Shown: piece by piece, positions 4,070-5,662 of the stretch | How the letters are laid out: every line of letters begins with the position of its first letter | Numbering within the stretch: the stretch's first letter is position 1 | Source of the DNA: Chloroflexota bacterium | GTDB lineage: Bacteria; Chloroflexota; UBA6077; JADZDV01 | Direction: 5' to 3' | Length of the DNA: 5,662 nucleotides | Assembly (NCBI GenBank): GCA_020850915.1 | Contig: JADZDV010000036.1 | Coordinates: 1 to 5,662, forward strand | Made by a program: the position numbers and the translations under genes | Notes under the pieces: model-generated | What the model was told of the DNA's origin: nothing | Databases searched by the model: none | What the model saw: only the letters and a program-made list of their open reading frames with translations

Positions 4070-5449
4070 GTGCTGATCGATGCTGTCCTGAAGCCGCACG
4101 CCAGCGCCGTTGGCGTGCTTGCGCGCGCCTTCGCGGCGCACGGCCATCAGCTCTACCTCGTTGGCGGTCCCGTTCGTGACGCGCTGCTCCGCCTCGCCAC
4201 AAATGACCTCGACTTCACCACCGAGGCGCGTCCGGCGGAGATCAAGCGGGCGCTCGCTGAGGCTGGCACCCACTCGCCGTTCGACGTTGGCGAGAAATTC
4301 GGGACCATCGGCGCCTTCTACGGAGACGTCAAGCTGGAGATCACAACGTTCCGCTCGGAACAGTACAGCCCGTACTCGCGGAAGCCGAGCGTTGAGTTTG
4401 GCCACTCACTGGAGGGCGACCTCTCCCGCCGCGACTTCACCATCAATGCTATCGCCATCGACGTTCTGACGGACCGCGTGATCGATCCGTTTGGCGGCCA
4501 GCTTGATCTCGCCGCGTCGATCATCCGCGCCGTCGGGGTGCCCCGCGAGCGGTTCGATGAGGATCCGTTGCGGCTGCTGCGAGCGATCCGCTTCGCCGCG
4601 CGGCTCGGCTTCGGTATCGAGCCTGAGACAGCCGGGGCGATGGCGGCGTCCGCGGCCGAGCTCGCCTGGATCCCGCGCGAGCGCGTGCGGCCGGAGCTGA
4701 CGGCCATGCTGGTCTCTCCCCGGGCAAGCTGGGCTGTGGAACAGCTCTGCGCGCTTGGCCTCATGCCGCACCTGATCCCGGAGCTGATCGAGCTGCGGGG
4801 CATGCGCCAGGAGCGGTTTCACCACAAGGACGTCTACCACCATACCTTGCAGGTCGTGGAGCACTGCGCGCCGGACGCCATTCTGCGCTGGGCCGCGCTC
4901 TTGCACGACATCGGCAAGCCGAGGACGCGCAGCGTTGAGGACGGTGAGGTCCACTTCCATCGCCACGAGATTGTCGGCCGGCAGATGGCCCGGCGGCTCC
5001 TTCGCGACCTGACCTTCTCGAAGGACGAGGTCGATCGGATCTCCCTGCTCGTCGAGCAGCACCTGCGGCCCAACGCGTACGAGTCAGATTGGACGGACGG
5101 CGCGGTACGCCGCTTGATGCGGGAAGCTGGCGACGAACTGGACCGTCTGCTGCAGCTCTCACGCGCAGACGTCACCAGCCAGCGGGCCGATCGCCGCGCC
5201 GCGGCCGCCCGCCGGGTGGATGAGCTGGAGCGCCGAGTCGAAGAGATCCGGGCCGTCGAGGACGTGGCGCGCATCAAGAGCCCGTTGGACGGCAACGACC
5301 TGATGGCACTGTTCGGCCTCGGGCCTGGGCCCTGGATCAAGCCGATCAAGGACCGGCTCCAGGAGATGGTCGTGGATGGCGACCTGGCCCCGGACGATCG
5401 GGAGCGCGCGGCCGAGATTGCCCAGGCGCTGTTCCAGGAGCAGGCCTGA
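4070..5449 (+). CDS. cca: CCA-adding-type tRNA nucleotidyltransferase (class II, HD domain)
   Basis: The enzyme adds or repairs the 3' CCA of tRNAs without a template, using CTP and ATP. The 459-residue product has the class II head: LVGGPVRDALL (30-40) and catalytic D46/D48 in DLDFTT. A flexible-loop segment before motif B (about 95-118) is followed by RRDFTINA (120-127). The nucleotide-reading EDxxR motif is E164/D165/R168 in EDPLRLLRAIRF, and ERVRPEL lies at 204-210. An HD domain follows, with HHKDVYHHTL, LLHDIGKP (278-284) and HFHRHE, seen in longer enzymes of this family. CC-adding enzymes lack the flexible loop, so its presence favours full CCA or A addition; poly(A) polymerase remains possible. 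The GTG at 4070 comes 3 bases after an in-frame TGA (4064-4066), so no longer start exists. The ribosome binding site is weak and I see no clear promoter. Confidence 0.9.
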   Translation: MLIDAVLKPHASAVGVLARAFAAHGHQLYLVGGPVRDALLRLATNDLDFTTEARPAEIKRALAEAGTHSPFDVGEKFGTIGAFYGDVKLEITTFRSEQYSPYSRKPSVEFGHSLEGDLSRRDFTINAIAIDVLTDRVIDPFGGQLDLAASIIRAVGVPRERFDEDPLRLLRAIRFAARLGFGIEPETAGAMAASAAELAWIPRERVRPELTAMLVSPRASWAVEQLCALGLMPHLIPELIELRGMRQERFHHKDVYHHTLQVVEHCAPDAILRWAALLHDIGKPRTRSVEDGEVHFHRHEIVGRQMARRLLRDLTFSKDEVDRISLLVEQHLRPNAYESDWTDGAVRRLMREAGDELDRLLQLSRADVTSQRADRRAAAARRVDELERRVEEIRAVEDVARIKSPLDGNDLMALFGLGPGPWIKPIKDRLQEMVVDGDLAPDDRERAAEIAQALFQEQA

Positions 5450-5457
5450 GCGGCGCG

Positions 5458-5662
5458 ATGTCGGAGCCGATCCACGGTCTCCTGCTCGATTTTGGCCACA
5501 CCCTGGTCAACTACGAGGCGGACGAGGGGCAGCTGGTGGCGAGCTACCAGGAGATCCACGCGTTTCTTGACGGGTGCGGGATCAGCCAGGCGCCGATCCC
5601 AGACGACCTCATGCTGCGCGTGTTCAGGCGGCTCAGCGAGGTCATCACCGCCAGCTACCTGA
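5458..5662 (+). CDS. HAD-superfamily hydrolase, N-terminal part
   Basis: The reading frame from the ATG at 5458 stays open to the right edge, giving 68 residues. It begins MSEPIHGLLLDFGHTLVNYE, a hydrophobic strand followed by a HAD motif I (nucleophile D11, then T15-L16). This superfamily includes phosphatases, dehalogenases and phosphonatases, which form an aspartyl intermediate; the substrate cannot be told. The second Asp of the usual DxDxT, the general acid/base in phosphatases, is replaced by Gly13 (DFGHT). The helical region after it resembles a cap domain start. The gene begins 8 bases after the cca stop with only a weak GAG (5448-5450) before it, so it is probably co-transcribed with cca. 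Motifs II-IV lie outside the window. Confidence 0.75.
   Translation, partial: MSEPIHGLLLDFGHTLVNYEADEGQLVASYQEIHAFLDGCGISQAPIPDDLMLRVFRRLSEVITASYL

Noticed and set aside
4406..5559. Several minus-strand open frames of 130-240 codons opposite the CCA enzyme gene
   Set aside because: They are shadows of the GC-rich cca coding frame and encode Arg/Ser/Ala-rich sequence with no family features.

Overview
This high-GC bacterial window is mostly compact housekeeping genes. It suggests a high-GC, non-proteobacterial lineage; Chloroflexota (Thermomicrobia or Sphaerobacter-like) is my best guess from the mix of a YvcK-type protein, secG, a bactofilin and a long HD-type CCA enzyme. That assignment is inference and was not checked against any database.

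Layout, left to right. Positions 1-521 (+) are the C-terminal part of a YvcK/CofD-like protein. It is followed by secG (556-777, +), which has an extended -10 promoter and a good ribosome binding site. A strong hairpin at 824-852 closes secG and, on the other strand, also ends a leftward unit. That unit runs from a bactofilin gene (1634 to 1074, -) into a 33-codon single-membrane-span reading frame (987 to 886, -) that has its own promoter and ribosome binding site. Positions 1755-2180 hold no convincing gene but contain inverted repeats, including a palindromic element whose ends resemble dispersed intergenic repeats. Leftward from 3131 to 2181 is a metal-dependent amidohydrolase of the ACMSD-like group. 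It diverges from infC across a 222-base spacer that carries a near-consensus infC promoter and a perfect 9-bp dyad.

infC (translation initiation factor IF3) starts at an ATT codon at 3354, the non-canonical start type known from E. coli infC; starting at the next GTG would cut off conserved residues. A terminator follows infC directly, so the usual rpmI-rplT partners are absent here. Next come an HD-domain CCA-adding-type tRNA nucleotidyltransferase (4070-5449, +) and, 8 bases later, the start of a HAD-like hydrolase that runs off the window.

Together the window covers protein export (SecG), cytoskeleton/envelope organisation (bactofilin, YvcK), translation initiation (IF3) and tRNA 3'-end maturation or repair (CCA enzyme). 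I found no mobile element with a transposase, no CRISPR array, no RNA gene, and no evidence of a new multi-gene system. The least explained item is the 33-residue membrane peptide between the bactofilin and secG.
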